From NCBI RefSeq assembly GCF_023156585.1, contig NZ_JALNMI010000001.1, positions 558,001 to 622,000 on the forward strand: 64,000 nucleotides of DNA, given 5' to 3'. Under the pieces are notes generated by a model. That model did no database searches. It was given only the letters and a program-made list of their open reading frames with translations, and had not been told where the DNA came from. The stretch comes from Subsaxibacter sp. CAU 1640 (lineage in GTDB: Bacteria > Bacteroidota > Bacteroidia > Flavobacteriales > Flavobacteriaceae). The translations under genes were made by a program, and so were the position numbers. This document shows, piece by piece, positions 26,858 to 35,278 of this stretch (position 1 is its first letter; every line of letters starts with the position of its first letter).

Positions 26858-27769
26858 ATGTTAAGCGTACAAAATCTTTCATTTAAATATGATGGTGCGC
26901 CTGTTTTACAACGGGTCAGTTTTAATGTTCAATCTGGCGAGCATATTTCGGTGATTGGCGAAAGCGGCTCTGGAAAGTCTACATTGCTCAAGCTCATTTA
27001 TGGCGAATATGATCTAGATGAAGGGCAGATATTTTGGAAGGACACCGAAATTTTAGGCCCAAAATTCAACCTTGTTGTTGGCTATGAGTTCATGAAGTAT
27101 GTGGCACAAGAGTTTGATTTAATGCCGTTCATCACTGTTGGCGATAATGTGGGAAAACATTTGTCAAATTTCTTTCCAGAAGAAAAAAAACAACGCGTAC
27201 AAGAGCTTTTAAAGGTGGTAGAGCTTGAAGATTTTGCGAATGTTAAGGTGAAAACGTTAAGTGGTGGTCAAAACCAACGCGTGGCACTGGCAAGAGCACT
27301 TGCAAAAAAGCCCGAAATATTGCTTTTGGATGAGCCTTTTAGCCATATTGATAACTTTAAGAAACAATCTCTTCGAAGGAATGTGTTCAATTATTTGAAA
27401 GAGCAACAAATAGCCTGCATTGTCGCCACACATGATTCTGAAGACGTCCTTGGTTATGCTGATAGAATGATTGTGTTGGATAATGCTTCAATTGTTGCCA
27501 ATGATTCTTCTGAAAATCTATACAACAATCCAAATACTCCTTTGATTGCCTCCTTTTTTGGTGAATTCAATTCAATAAATGGAGAATTGATCTACGCACA
27601 TCAACTAAAACTTGTCGAAAAATCTGATTTGAAAGTTACAATCAATCATTCCTACTTTAAAGGCGACTATTATTTGATTGAGGCATTTTTGAATGATGAA
27701 AAAGTGTTTTTTAAACATTATGAAGCTCTAACAAAAGGTAACATCGTGTTTTTGGAAAAACAGTTATAG
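26858..27769 (+). CDS. ABC transporter ATP-binding protein
   Basis: 303 residues. Walker A GESGSGKST (about 33-41), Q-loop region with YVAQEFDLMPF, signature LSGGQNQRVALARAL, Walker B ILLLDEPFSH and the H-loop ATHDSED are all complete. The last about 80 residues form an extra domain (INGELIYAHQ to FLEKQL) that recalls a substrate- or regulator-binding C-terminal domain. No permease or binding protein is next to it, so the partner is elsewhere and the cargo unknown. Its end overlaps by 6 bases the converging Gre-like gene. Confidence 0.9.
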   Translation: MLSVQNLSFKYDGAPVLQRVSFNVQSGEHISVIGESGSGKSTLLKLIYGEYDLDEGQIFWKDTEILGPKFNLVVGYEFMKYVAQEFDLMPFITVGDNVGKHLSNFFPEEKKQRVQELLKVVELEDFANVKVKTLSGGQNQRVALARALAKKPEILLLDEPFSHIDNFKKQSLRRNVFNYLKEQQIACIVATHDSEDVLGYADRMIVLDNASIVANDSSENLYNNPNTPLIASFFGEFNSINGELIYAHQLKLVEKSDLKVTINHSYFKGDYYLIEAFLNDEKVFFKHYEALTKGNIVFLEKQL

Positions 27770-28207
27770 AACTTCTAAAATTGTAAATTCTTCTTTAAAA
27801 GTAATGATGTCTCCTTTCTGCTTTCCCATCAATAACAATCCAATAGGTGTGGTAGAAGAAATAGCATAATACATCTTGGAGTTGACTTTCAGAATTCCCG
27901 CGCTAATGACTATAAAATAGTTCGCTTGGGTTGTATGTACTATGCTTCCGAAACCGATGGTTTTTGAAGAAGTAGAGCTGTCCAATTTAGACAATATCTC
28001 CTGTAGTTTTTCGATCTCGAGCAATTGTTTGCCCAATTTTTCCCGTTCTAGCTGAAGCATGGCACGTCCGGTTTCGTGCTTATCTCCAGCGGTACTTTTG
28101 GTTTCTGACATCAATGCCGATTGAACTTCATCAATCGAATTGTTAATTGTCCTGAAACGATTTTCAACAAATTCCGAGCATTGTTTATGTAAAATCTCTT
28201 TTAGCAA
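27764..28207 (-). CDS. GreA/GreB-family transcription factor (short Bacteroidota form)
   Basis: 147 residues: an N-terminal antiparallel coiled coil (about 1-75) with a tip rich in charged residues (TKSTAGDKHETGRA), followed by the FKBP-like C-terminal domain of Gre factors (VHTTQANYFIVISAGI, STTPIGLLLMGKQKGDII). Gre proteins reach into the RNA polymerase secondary channel and trigger cleavage of backtracked RNA. The tip here differs from canonical GreA but keeps acidic residues, so cleavage stimulation is possible but not certain. It lies just upstream of mtgA's stop on the same strand (3-base gap). Confidence 0.75.
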   Translation of the reverse strand: MLKEILHKQCSEFVENRFRTINNSIDEVQSALMSETKSTAGDKHETGRAMLQLEREKLGKQLLEIEKLQEILSKLDSSTSSKTIGFGSIVHTTQANYFIVISAGILKVNSKMYYAISSTTPIGLLLMGKQKGDIITFKEEFTILEVL

Positions 28208-28210
28208 AAA

Positions 28211-28912
28211 TCAATCTTTATAAACTTTGTCGTAATCCAGTTTTCCTCCATGAAAACCCATTTGTCTAATCACCCAAGCCTTACGCCCAGAAATATACGA
28301 CGTAGCAGGATTAGCCCTGTATTTTCTTGGATTTGGAAGTATGACAGCTATTGCAGCTGCCTCGCTTTTATTGAGCTTGATAGCTGATTTTTTGAACCAT
28401 CGTTGTGAGGCTGCTTCTGCTCCATAAATGCCATCTCCCATTTCAATACTATTGAGATAGACTTCCATAATACGCTCTTTTGACCAAAACACCTCAATCA
28501 AAAAGGTTACATATGTTTCTAGGCCTTTGCGCACCCAACTTCTGCCTGGCCATAAAAATACATTCTTTGCTGTTTGCTGGCTTATCGTACTTGCACCTCT
28601 TTTTTTCTTCGATTTTTCATTGTGCTTTAAAGCTTTTTCAATCGCTCCCATATCAAAGCCATTGTGCTTTAGAAAATTTTGGTCTTCTGTACACACTACT
28701 GCCAACTCTAAATGGTTTGAAATTTCTTCAAGAGATACCCAATCGTGTTCCCACACAATCGGTTTGTCTTCTTGCCATTGTTCATAGCTTCTTATGACCA
28801 TTAATGGTGTAACAGGCACGGGAACCCATTTGAAGACAATCACCGCAATCAATGGAATGGCCAAAAACCATAAAAATGCCTTCAATAAAAATTTAAATAT
28901 TCGTTTTACCAT
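28211..28912 (-). CDS. mtgA: Monofunctional peptidoglycan glycosyltransferase
   Basis: 233 residues: one N-terminal membrane anchor (FLLKAFLWFLAIPLIAVIVF) followed by a GT51 domain that polymerises lipid II into glycan strands. Motifs include TEDQNFLKHNGFD with the catalytic glutamate, STISQQTAKNVFLWPGRSWVRKGLE, and IMEVYLNSIEMGDGIYGAEAA. There is no transpeptidase domain, as expected of MtgA. It lies 1 base after the oxidoreductase gene on the same strand. Confidence 0.95.
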   Translation of the reverse strand: MVKRIFKFLLKAFLWFLAIPLIAVIVFKWVPVPVTPLMVIRSYEQWQEDKPIVWEHDWVSLEEISNHLELAVVCTEDQNFLKHNGFDMGAIEKALKHNEKSKKKRGASTISQQTAKNVFLWPGRSWVRKGLETYVTFLIEVFWSKERIMEVYLNSIEMGDGIYGAEAASQRWFKKSAIKLNKSEAAAIAVILPNPRKYRANPATSYISGRKAWVIRQMGFHGGKLDYDKVYKD

Positions 28913-28913
28913 A

Positions 28914-30029
28914 TCAATTCAAAAGTTCTGCTAATTCTTTTCCTATTAAACTCCCGATGGCAACTCCCATACCTCCTAGTCTTACACCACAATACACATT
29001 GCCTGACAATTGTTTGACAATCGGTTTTTTTTGATTTCCCACACCCATTATACCGCTCCATCGATGTTCAATCTCGAAAGGCGTCTTCGGCAAAATGGTT
29101 GTCTTCAGTAATTCTTCCAATTTATCTTGAATGAGTCTGGTCTGTTCCATCACTGTCGTTTCTTCCGTTTTGAAGTCCAGATTCCTTCCGCCTCCAAACA
29201 AAATTCGGTTGTCAATATTACGAAAATAATAAAACCCTTTATCGAGATGAAATGTTCCTTTGATATGAAGATTTTCAATGGGCTTTGTAATCAAAACCTG
29301 TGCTCTTGCTGGCTTTACTTCTTCATCCATCAATTGTTTTGCAAAACCGTTGGTGGCAATCAACAATTTATTGGTCTTAAGTTCGAAATGATTCGTTTTA
29401 ACGTGAATTGATCCGCCTAAATCCTGAAAACTTTCCACAGAAACGGAATTCAGGATTTTTACACCTTTACTCAATACCAAATTGGTCAAGGCAACCATCA
29501 TTTTCCCAGTATCTAATTGGCCTTCAAAAGGACTGAAACTATAATATTCTTTTACATTCTTAAATTGAAAGACATTTTCCTTCAAGATAAATGCTTCAGA
29601 TTTGAAGAACGGAAATAATAATTTATTAATGACTTCTCGTTTGGAAAGACACGTGTCATAAAACTCATCATCGTTTGAATCAAAAAGTTCGCAACCACCA
29701 TATTGATAATATTCTATTGTTTTATCAGAGAGTGTTTGTCGTAATAATTTCAGCCCATCCAATCGTTTTTTGACAAGGTCGAATACCTCTTCTTCCGAAT
29801 GAGAATCAAGGTCATCTATGATTTCGCTTAAACTTCCAAAACAGGCGAAGCCAGCATTTTTGGTGCTTGCGCCTTGCGGCAACATACCTCTTTCTAGAAC
29901 AAGTATATTGGCTTCTGGAAATCGTTCCTTAAGATTCAATGCACAATTAAGGCCAACTATTCCACTTCCAATAATCGTGAAGTCGATATTGGATAGATAT
30001 GATTTGATTTCCCAATAAGAAAGGTTCAT
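28914..30029 (-). CDS. FAD-dependent oxidoreductase (DAO/DadA family)
   Basis: 371 residues. N-terminal FAD-binding Rossmann motif GSGIVGLNCALNL (about 22-34) followed by LVLERGMLPQGAST and NAGFACFGS, the typical start of D-amino-acid-oxidase-like flavoproteins; the second FAD contact is GVRLGGMGVAIGSLIG near the C terminus. Substrate not evident; the family oxidises amino acids, glycine or related amines. It sits first in a short minus-strand run with mtgA and the Gre-like gene, with an unusual structured stretch just upstream. Confidence 0.85.
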   Translation of the reverse strand: MNLSYWEIKSYLSNIDFTIIGSGIVGLNCALNLKERFPEANILVLERGMLPQGASTKNAGFACFGSLSEIIDDLDSHSEEEVFDLVKKRLDGLKLLRQTLSDKTIEYYQYGGCELFDSNDDEFYDTCLSKREVINKLLFPFFKSEAFILKENVFQFKNVKEYYSFSPFEGQLDTGKMMVALTNLVLSKGVKILNSVSVESFQDLGGSIHVKTNHFELKTNKLLIATNGFAKQLMDEEVKPARAQVLITKPIENLHIKGTFHLDKGFYYFRNIDNRILFGGGRNLDFKTEETTVMEQTRLIQDKLEELLKTTILPKTPFEIEHRWSGIMGVGNQKKPIVKQLSGNVYCGVRLGGMGVAIGSLIGKELAELLN

Positions 30030-30081
30030 CTTCAGTGGTTGTTAGTTGTTGGTAATAGTAAAATTAGTGATTTTGTGTTAA

Positions 30082-30164
30082 GGATAGTAGTGGCATCCTT
30101 TTTTGTTCCACAAAAAAGATAGAACGGATAGCCTGACACTTGCTTTTGGTTAGAAAAGCAAGTG
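30082..30164 (-). other. Structured intergenic element with two strong hairpins (possible repeat family or RNA)
   Basis: Between accC's terminator and the oxidoreductase start lie a GGAT/ATCC-flanked segment (30082-30098), a 9-base perfect hairpin (30098-30118, loop TCC), and an 11-base perfect hairpin (arms 30137-30147 and 30154-30164). Read on the minus strand, the order CTATCCGTTCTATC, hairpin, GGATGCCACTACTATCC resembles a motif I remember from many flavobacterial intergenic regions. There is no open frame of note. Function unknown. Confidence 0.45.
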
Positions 30165-30172
30165 AACACCAT

Positions 30173-30202
30173 AAAAAAACTCCGAAATTGCTTTCGGAGT
30201 TC
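30173..30202 (-). terminator. Rho-independent terminator after accC
   Basis: Ten-base perfect stem AACTCCGAAA / TTTCGGAGTT with loop TTGC; on the minus strand a run of T follows. It closes the fatty-acid operon. Confidence 0.92.
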
Positions 30203-30206
30203 TCTA

Positions 30207-31559
30207 TTATTCTTCAGATGGTTCTTCCATTTTGAAGGTTTCCATAAATTTGGTGGTGTAATTTCCTGCCAAATAATCTGGATGGTCCATCAACTGTCTA
30301 TGGAATGGAATGGTTGTTTTGATACCTTCAATGACGAATTCGTCCAACGCACGTTTCATTTTATTGATTGCTTCTTCACGCGTTTGGGCTGTGGTTATCA
30401 GTTTTGCAATCATAGAATCGTAATTGGGCGGAATCGTGTAACCTGCATACACGTGTGTGTCCAAACGCACACCGTGACCTCCGGGAGCGTGCAAGGTTGT
30501 GATTTTTCCTGGTGAAGGCCTAAAGTCATTATAAGGATCTTCAGCATTGATACGACACTCTATGGAATGCAAGTTTGGTGTATAGTTTTTACCTGAAATT
30601 GGCACACCTGCCGCCACTAAAATCTGCTCGCGAATCAAATCAAAGTCAATCACTTGTTCAGTAATTGGATGCTCAACTTGAATACGCGTGTTCATTTCCA
30701 TAAAATAGAAATTGCGGTGTTTATCTACCAAAAACTCAATGGTTCCTGCCCCTTCATAATTGATGAATTCTGCAGCTTTTACGGCTGCAAGACCCATTTT
30801 ATCGCGAAGTTCGTCAGTCATAAATGGAGAAGGTGTTTCCTCTGTCAATTTTTGATGACGACGTTGCACAGAACAATCACGTTCTGACAAATGGCAGGCT
30901 CTTCCTGTAGAATCACCTACAATCTGTATTTCGATATGTCTAGGCTCTTCAATGAGCTTTTCCATATACATATCATCATTACCAAAAGCAGCTTTAGATT
31001 CTTGACGTGCTGAATCCCATGCTGCTTTTAAATTTTCTGGTTTCCAAACAGCTCGCATACCTTTTCCTCCACCACCAGCCGTGGCTTTCAACATCACAGG
31101 ATATCCGGTCTCTTTGGCTATTTTTTCGCACTCTTCAAAATCTTTGATAATTCCATCGCTACCAGGAACACACGGCACACCAGCAGCTTTCATCGTTGCT
31201 TTTGCTGTGGCCTTATCTCCCATTTTAGAAATCATTTCTGGAGATGCTCCGATGAACTTGATACCGTGTTCTTCACAGATTTTTGAAAATTTAGCGTTTT
31301 CTGATAGAAAACCGTATCCTGGATGAATGGCATCTGCATTGGTAATCTCTGCAGCAGAAATTATGTTTGACATCTTGAGATAAGAAGCGCTACTTGCTGG
31401 TGGTCCGATACAAACGGCTTCATCAGCAAACTTTACGTGTAAACTATCGGCATCAGCCGTTGAGTAAACTGCCACGGTTTTGATGCCCATTTCTTTACAA
31501 GTCCTAATGACTCGAAGTGCAATCTCACCTCTATTGGCTATTAATACTTTCTTAAACAT
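30207..31559 (-). CDS. accC: Acetyl-CoA carboxylase, biotin carboxylase subunit
   Basis: 450 residues. It carboxylates the biotin of AccB with ATP and bicarbonate, the first step of malonyl-CoA formation. Marks: [20 protein letters not shown] at the N terminus, [13 protein letters not shown], the ATP-grasp glycine loop [37 protein letters not shown] with the catalytic residues, and the C-terminal [18 protein letters not shown]. Last gene of the YceD-rpmF-fabH-accB-accC run; a hairpin lies in the gap to accB. Confidence 0.97.
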   Translation of the reverse strand: MFKKVLIANRGEIALRVIRTCKEMGIKTVAVYSTADADSLHVKFADEAVCIGPPASSASYLKMSNIISAAEITNADAIHPGYGFLSENAKFSKICEEHGIKFIGASPEMISKMGDKATAKATMKAAGVPCVPGSDGIIKDFEECEKIAKETGYPVMLKATAGGGGKGMRAVWKPENLKAAWDSARQESKAAFGNDDMYMEKLIEEPRHIEIQIVGDSTGRACHLSERDCSVQRRHQKLTEETPSPFMTDELRDKMGLAAVKAAEFINYEGAGTIEFLVDKHRNFYFMEMNTRIQVEHPITEQVIDFDLIREQILVAAGVPISGKNYTPNLHSIECRINAEDPYNDFRPSPGKITTLHAPGGHGVRLDTHVYAGYTIPPNYDSMIAKLITTAQTREEAINKMKRALDEFVIEGIKTTIPFHRQLMDHPDYLAGNYTTKFMETFKMEEPSEE

Positions 31560-31570
31560 ACCTTTATAAA

Positions 31571-31627
31571 TTTAAAATCTCAAATTCCAAATTCCCTGTA
31601 ATGGGATTTGTTTTTTGGAATTTTAAA
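31571..31627 (-). repeat. Imperfect long hairpin between accB and accC
   Basis: Nested pairs TTTAAAAT/ATTTTAAA (31571-31578 with 31620-31627), AATTCC/GGAATT and an inner CAAATTCCC/GGGATTTG with one bulge around TGTAAT. It has no T run of terminator quality. It could tune accC relative to accB by RNA processing or weak attenuation, or be an intergenic repeat copy. Confidence 0.4.
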
Positions 31628-31632
31628 ATTGA

Positions 31633-32115
31633 TTAGGATGGATCTACTAAAAATAATGGTTGGTCGTATTCAACTGGAGAAGAATCATCTACTAAAATCT
31701 TGACGATTTTACCTGAAATTTCGGATTCGATTTCGTTGAATAATTTCATTGCTTCAATTACACACAGCACATCTCCTTCTTTGATCGTTTTTCCAACCTC
31801 AACAAAAACTGGTTTGTCCGGTGATGGCTTACGGTAGAATGTACCAATAATTGGAGATTTGATGGTGACATATTTAGAATTGTCATCTGTAGCTGCCGCA
31901 GGCGTTGCTGGCGCTTGAGGAGCCGCTGCTGGTGCTTGCGCTGCTTGAGGGGCTGGCGCATTCATAGGTATTTGCTGAACATAGGTCATGGTTTCACCTT
32001 TATCCTCACCACCGGTCTTGATGGTGATCTTGATATCGTCCATCTCCAGTTTAACCTCGCTTGCACCAGATTTGGCTACAAACTTGATCAAATTTTGAAT
32101 CTCTTTTATATCCAT
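31633..32115 (-). CDS. accB: Acetyl-CoA carboxylase biotin carboxyl carrier protein
   Basis: 160 residues: an N-terminal segment (about 1-50), an alanine/proline-rich flexible linker (about 51-77) and the biotinyl domain with the acceptor lysine K124 in EAMKLFNEIE. The linker is the typical mobile tether that moves biotin between the carboxylase and transferase sites. It lies 40 bases after fabH and 73 bases before accC on the minus strand. Confidence 0.97.
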   Translation of the reverse strand: MDIKEIQNLIKFVAKSGASEVKLEMDDIKITIKTGGEDKGETMTYVQQIPMNAPAPQAAQAPAAAPQAPATPAAATDDNSKYVTIKSPIIGTFYRKPSPDKPVFVEVGKTIKEGDVLCVIEAMKLFNEIESEISGKIVKILVDDSSPVEYDQPLFLVDPS

Positions 32116-32155
32116 AATACTTAATTTGTTTGATTATTTATAGTTAGTTGGTTAG

Positions 32156-33151
32156 TTATGAGTTATAGGCCCATGTCAAATAGATAGAGCCCCAAGTAAA
32201 GCCACCACCAAAAGCAGCAAAAATCAGTTTTTGTCCTTTTTTAAGTTGAGTTTCATAATCATTTAACAATAAAGGCAACGTTGCTGAAGTTGTATTTCCA
32301 TATTTATGGATGTTCATCATTACCTTATCTTCATCCAGTTCAATTCGATTTGCAGTCGCTTCCACAATACGTTTATTTGCTTGGTGAGCTACTAGCCAAT
32401 CAATATCTTCCTTGTTTAAATGATTACGCTCTAATATTCTCACCGTAACATCAGCCATATTAAAAACTGCATTTTTAAATACTGTTTTTCCCTCTTGAAA
32501 AACATAATGCTTTCCTTCGGCTACAGCTTCTGGAGTTGAAGGATAAGATGAACCTCCATAAGTTGCTTGTAAAAATTCTCTGCCTGAACCGTCGCTTCTT
32601 AACAATTCATCCTGAAGACCGAAACCTTCATGATTTGGCTCAAATAACGCGGCTCCTGCACCATCTCCAAAGATGATACAAGTGGCTCTATCTTTATAAT
32701 TAATCATGGAAGAATTTTTATCTGCACCTACCAAAAGTACTTTTTTATAACGCCCAGAAACGATATAACTAGACGCAACAGACATTCCATACAAGAAACT
32801 TGAGCAAGCTGCTTCCAAATCGAAGGAAAATGCATTTGTTGCACCAATGTGAGTTGCGGTGTAAGCTGAAGTTGAAGCCGCTTTCATGTCTGGTGTTGCA
32901 GTTGCAACAATGACCAAATCGATTTCTTTCGGATCAATCCCTGATTTATCTATTAAATTTTGAGCTGCTTTAATGGCCAAATATGAAGTGCCTTTGCCAT
33001 CTTCTTTTAGAATTCTTCGTTCCTTAATTCCCGTACGTGTGGTGATCCATTCGTCATTAGTTTCTACCAAAGTTTCCAAAATTTGGTTTGTCAATACATA
33101 TTCTGGAACGTATCCTCCAATGGCAGTAATTGCAGCAGTGATTTTACTCAT
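32156..33151 (-). CDS. fabH: Beta-ketoacyl-ACP synthase III
   Basis: 331 residues. It condenses acetyl-CoA (or a branched acyl-CoA) with malonyl-ACP to start fatty-acid synthesis. Catalytic C116 lies in DLEAACSSFLYG, the histidine in LVAHQANKRI and the asparagine in YGNTTSATLPLL. The last residues (GGGFTWGSIYL) are typical. It follows rpmF on the minus strand after a terminator-like hairpin, so it may be transcribed both by read-through and from its own promoter in the 180-base gap. Confidence 0.96.
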   Translation of the reverse strand: MSKITAAITAIGGYVPEYVLTNQILETLVETNDEWITTRTGIKERRILKEDGKGTSYLAIKAAQNLIDKSGIDPKEIDLVIVATATPDMKAASTSAYTATHIGATNAFSFDLEAACSSFLYGMSVASSYIVSGRYKKVLLVGADKNSSMINYKDRATCIIFGDGAGAALFEPNHEGFGLQDELLRSDGSGREFLQATYGGSSYPSTPEAVAEGKHYVFQEGKTVFKNAVFNMADVTVRILERNHLNKEDIDWLVAHQANKRIVEATANRIELDEDKVMMNIHKYGNTTSATLPLLLNDYETQLKKGQKLIFAAFGGGFTWGSIYLTWAYNS

Positions 33152-33283
33152 TATAGTGTATTAAAATGACCTCAAAAATGACCAAAAAGCGTAAAAAAAA
33201 GGGAATTATCCTTCAATTTAGTGAAAATTCGACCAAAGATGATGCAAATTAAGTTGTTTTTAAGACTTTCGAAAATTAATCAT

Positions 33284-33310
33284 AAAAAAAACGCTCAAGG
33301 TTGAGCGTTT
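33284..33310 (-). terminator. Terminator-like hairpin between rpmF and fabH
   Basis: Stem AAACGCTC / GAGCGTTT around AAGGTT, followed on the minus strand by a run of T. It is placed 22 bases after the rpmF stop and could end or attenuate transcription of YceD-rpmF before fabH. Confidence 0.8.
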
Positions 33311-33331
33311 TATTGTATGCGTGCATAATAG

Positions 33332-33535
33332 TTATGCTAAATTCTCTTCTTTTTCAGAGTTATCGATAAGCACTTGTCCTCTGTAATAGAGTTTTCCTTC
33401 ATGCCAATGAGCCCTGTGGAATAGATGTGCTTCTCCTGTAGCAGGACACGTTGCAATTGTTGGAACAGATGCTTTGTAATGTGTTCTTCTCTTATCTCTC
33501 CTGGTTTTCGAGGTTTTTCTTTTAGGATGTGCCAT
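33332..33535 (-). CDS. rpmF: 50S ribosomal protein L32
   Basis: 67 residues with the L32 start [20 protein letters not shown] and the later [17 protein letters not shown]. The zinc-binding cysteines of many L32 proteins are reduced here to one ([15 protein letters not shown]), the cysteine-poor form. It lies 9 bases after the YceD-like gene, the classic YceD-rpmF-fab arrangement. Confidence 0.97.
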   Translation of the reverse strand: MAHPKRKTSKTRRDKRRTHYKASVPTIATCPATGEAHLFHRAHWHEGKLYYRGQVLIDNSEKEENLA

Positions 33536-33544
33536 TTTATATAA

Positions 33545-34084
33545 TTATTTATCCGTTAATAGTTTTTTTAATGTATTCCAACGAGGATCGGTCTCCTCCG
33601 TCTTATCTTTTTCTTGTGGTCCTTTTGGACTCAACTCTTCAAGTTTTTTAAGTATGTCTGATTTCAAGGTTCCGTCTGCGATGCCTGGATGAACTCTTTT
33701 TGTGGGCATTGACAATACAATCAACTCATAAATATATTGTGCCACGTTGATTTCATATTCCCCATGAGGTATAATCAAAATATCTTCATTTTCATCATTA
33801 TATTCCTCACCAAACTTCACAACCAAATCAAAAGAACCTTTAGTTTTTTGATCGTAAGGTTCATTGGTAGTATCACAATTAACGTTTATAGTACCCGACA
33901 CCTTAAAGTTTAACTCTAGAAGGGTTGTCTTTTTTTCAAAAAACAAGTCTACCTTAACATTGATATCGTTAAACTCATCAAACTCAAAATGCTCAAAGAA
34001 CTTATTATCAATCTGATATTCAAAATGATGCTTTCCTGTTTTTAAACCAACAAATTGTATGGTATATTCCTTTAAGGGCTTCAT
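33545..34084 (-). CDS. YceD/DUF177 family protein (23S rRNA accumulation protein)
   Basis: 179 residues from the ATG at 34084 (MKPLKEYTIQFVGLKTGKHH). YceD proteins are linked to 23S rRNA accumulation and are encoded next to rpmF, as here. The conserved centre has a cysteine in the NVNCDTTNEP motif (the second family cysteine is absent) followed by the acidic ENEDILIIPHGEYEINVAQYIYELI. Upstream in-frame ATGs at 34096 and 34117 exist, but the -7 box at 34107-34114 and family length favour 34084. It heads the fatty-acid operon. Confidence 0.88.
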   Translation of the reverse strand: MKPLKEYTIQFVGLKTGKHHFEYQIDNKFFEHFEFDEFNDINVKVDLFFEKKTTLLELNFKVSGTINVNCDTTNEPYDQKTKGSFDLVVKFGEEYNDENEDILIIPHGEYEINVAQYIYELIVLSMPTKRVHPGIADGTLKSDILKKLEELSPKGPQEKDKTEETDPRWNTLKKLLTDK

Positions 34085-34106
34085 TCTCACATTCATTTTG
34101 AGCCCG

Positions 34107-34114
34107 CAAATATA
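34107..34114 (-). promoter_or_regulatory. Candidate -7 box of the YceD-rpmF-fabH-accBC operon
   Basis: TATATTTG on the minus strand, a full match to TAnnTTTG, 22 bases before the chosen ATG at 34084. No clear TTTG is found at the expected -33 distance. Confidence 0.5.
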
Positions 34115-34156
34115 CAAATATTTTCTATATTGAAAAGTGATATGAACAAAAATTGT

Positions 34157-35203
34157 TTATATCTTTTTTGGCGAACGCTTTAAAGGGTTTTTGGAAAGTT
34201 TTTTATATTCTTTTCTGTTGTTGAAAATTTTTATTGCCATAAAAACCGCCTCCTTAAACGAACTTTCATCAGCTTCTCCTTTGCCTGCAATTTCAAATGC
34301 CGTTCCGTGGTCTGGAGAAGTTCTAATCCTATTAAGGCCGGCTGTAAAGTTGACACCACTCCCAAAAGTAATTGTTTTAAAAGGAATTAAGCCTTGATCA
34401 TGGTATGTGGCAATTATAGCGTCAAAATTTTTATAATTTTTAGACCCGAAGAAACTGTCTGCAGAATATGGTCCGTAAACCAATTTGCCTTTTTCTCTTA
34501 TCTTTTCAAGAGTAGGCCTCATAACTTCATCATCTTCTGCGCCAATAACTCCACTATCACCTGCATGAGGGTTGATTCCCAAAATGGCGATTCGAGGCTT
34601 ATTAATCCCAAAATCCTGTACTAAAGAAGTATAAACAGCAACGACCTTATCCATTATCAATTTTGAAGTAATATTGCTGGAAACATCTTTCACTGGAACG
34701 TGATCGGTAAGCAAGCCCACTTTTAATTCTTCCGTCACCATAAACATGAGACTTGTTCCGCCTAATTCCTTTGCAAGATAATTAGTATGCCCAGGGAACT
34801 TAAAATTATCTGATTGAACGGTCAGTTTGTTTATAGGTGCCGTGACTAGGACATCGATCGTCTCGTTTTTTAATGCTTCGGTGGCTTTCTCTAGAGATTT
34901 AACTGCATATAATCCTGCATCATTATCTTCTTTCCCGAATTCAATAGTTGGATTTTCCTTCCAAACATTCAGAACATTCACCTTGCCTTCAACTATTTGA
35001 TTGACATCATTTATACCATGAAAATTGATGGCGCTATCAAAATGTTTCTTATAAAATGACATGGTTTTGATAGACGCAAAAATGACAGGTGTACAAAACT
35101 CAAGCATTCTAGAGTCTTCAAAGGTTTTGAGAATAATCTCTGAACCAATCCCGTTCAAATCACCAATTGAAATACCAACTTTTATAAGTTCTGCCTTCTT
35201 CAT
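34157..35203 (-). CDS. pdxA: 4-hydroxythreonine-4-phosphate dehydrogenase
   Basis: 348 residues. It oxidises 4-phosphohydroxythreonine in the DXP-dependent pyridoxal phosphate pathway. Family marks: VGISIGDLNGIGSEIILK at the N terminus, VTAPINKLTVQ, FPGHTNYLAKELGG with a metal-binding histidine, GINPHAGDSGVIGAED, and ATYHDQGLIPFK. The C terminus has a lysine-rich tail (LSKNPLKRSPKKI). Divergent from ribE across a 75-base gap. Confidence 0.95.
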   Translation of the reverse strand: MKKAELIKVGISIGDLNGIGSEIILKTFEDSRMLEFCTPVIFASIKTMSFYKKHFDSAINFHGINDVNQIVEGKVNVLNVWKENPTIEFGKEDNDAGLYAVKSLEKATEALKNETIDVLVTAPINKLTVQSDNFKFPGHTNYLAKELGGTSLMFMVTEELKVGLLTDHVPVKDVSSNITSKLIMDKVVAVYTSLVQDFGINKPRIAILGINPHAGDSGVIGAEDDEVMRPTLEKIREKGKLVYGPYSADSFFGSKNYKNFDAIIATYHDQGLIPFKTITFGSGVNFTAGLNRIRTSPDHGTAFEIAGKGEADESSFKEAVFMAIKIFNNRKEYKKLSKNPLKRSPKKI

Positions 35204-35222
35204 TATTATATACTATCTTTGT

Positions 35223-35242
35223 ATCACGCTAAAAATCGTGAT
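35223..35242. promoter_or_regulatory. Dyad ATCACG / CGTGAT between pdxA and ribE
   Basis: Six-base inverted repeat with an 8-base AT-rich spacer in the divergent promoter region. On the plus strand TATCTTTG (35214-35221) and on the minus strand TAAATTTG (35254-35261) fit the -7 consensus and flank the dyad, so it could be an operator or simply chance symmetry. No FMN riboswitch fold is apparent. Confidence 0.3.
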
Positions 35243-35278
35243 GATTAAGCATGCAAATTTAACCATTTATTCGACATT

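Noticed and set aside
30162-30515. Plus-strand open frame opposite the accC end
   Set aside because: It lies fully antisense to accC and its terminator, with cysteine-rich low-sense composition; a shadow frame.
35204-35278. FMN riboswitch before ribE
   Set aside because: The gap is only 75 bases and shows just one small dyad, not the multi-helix RFN fold.
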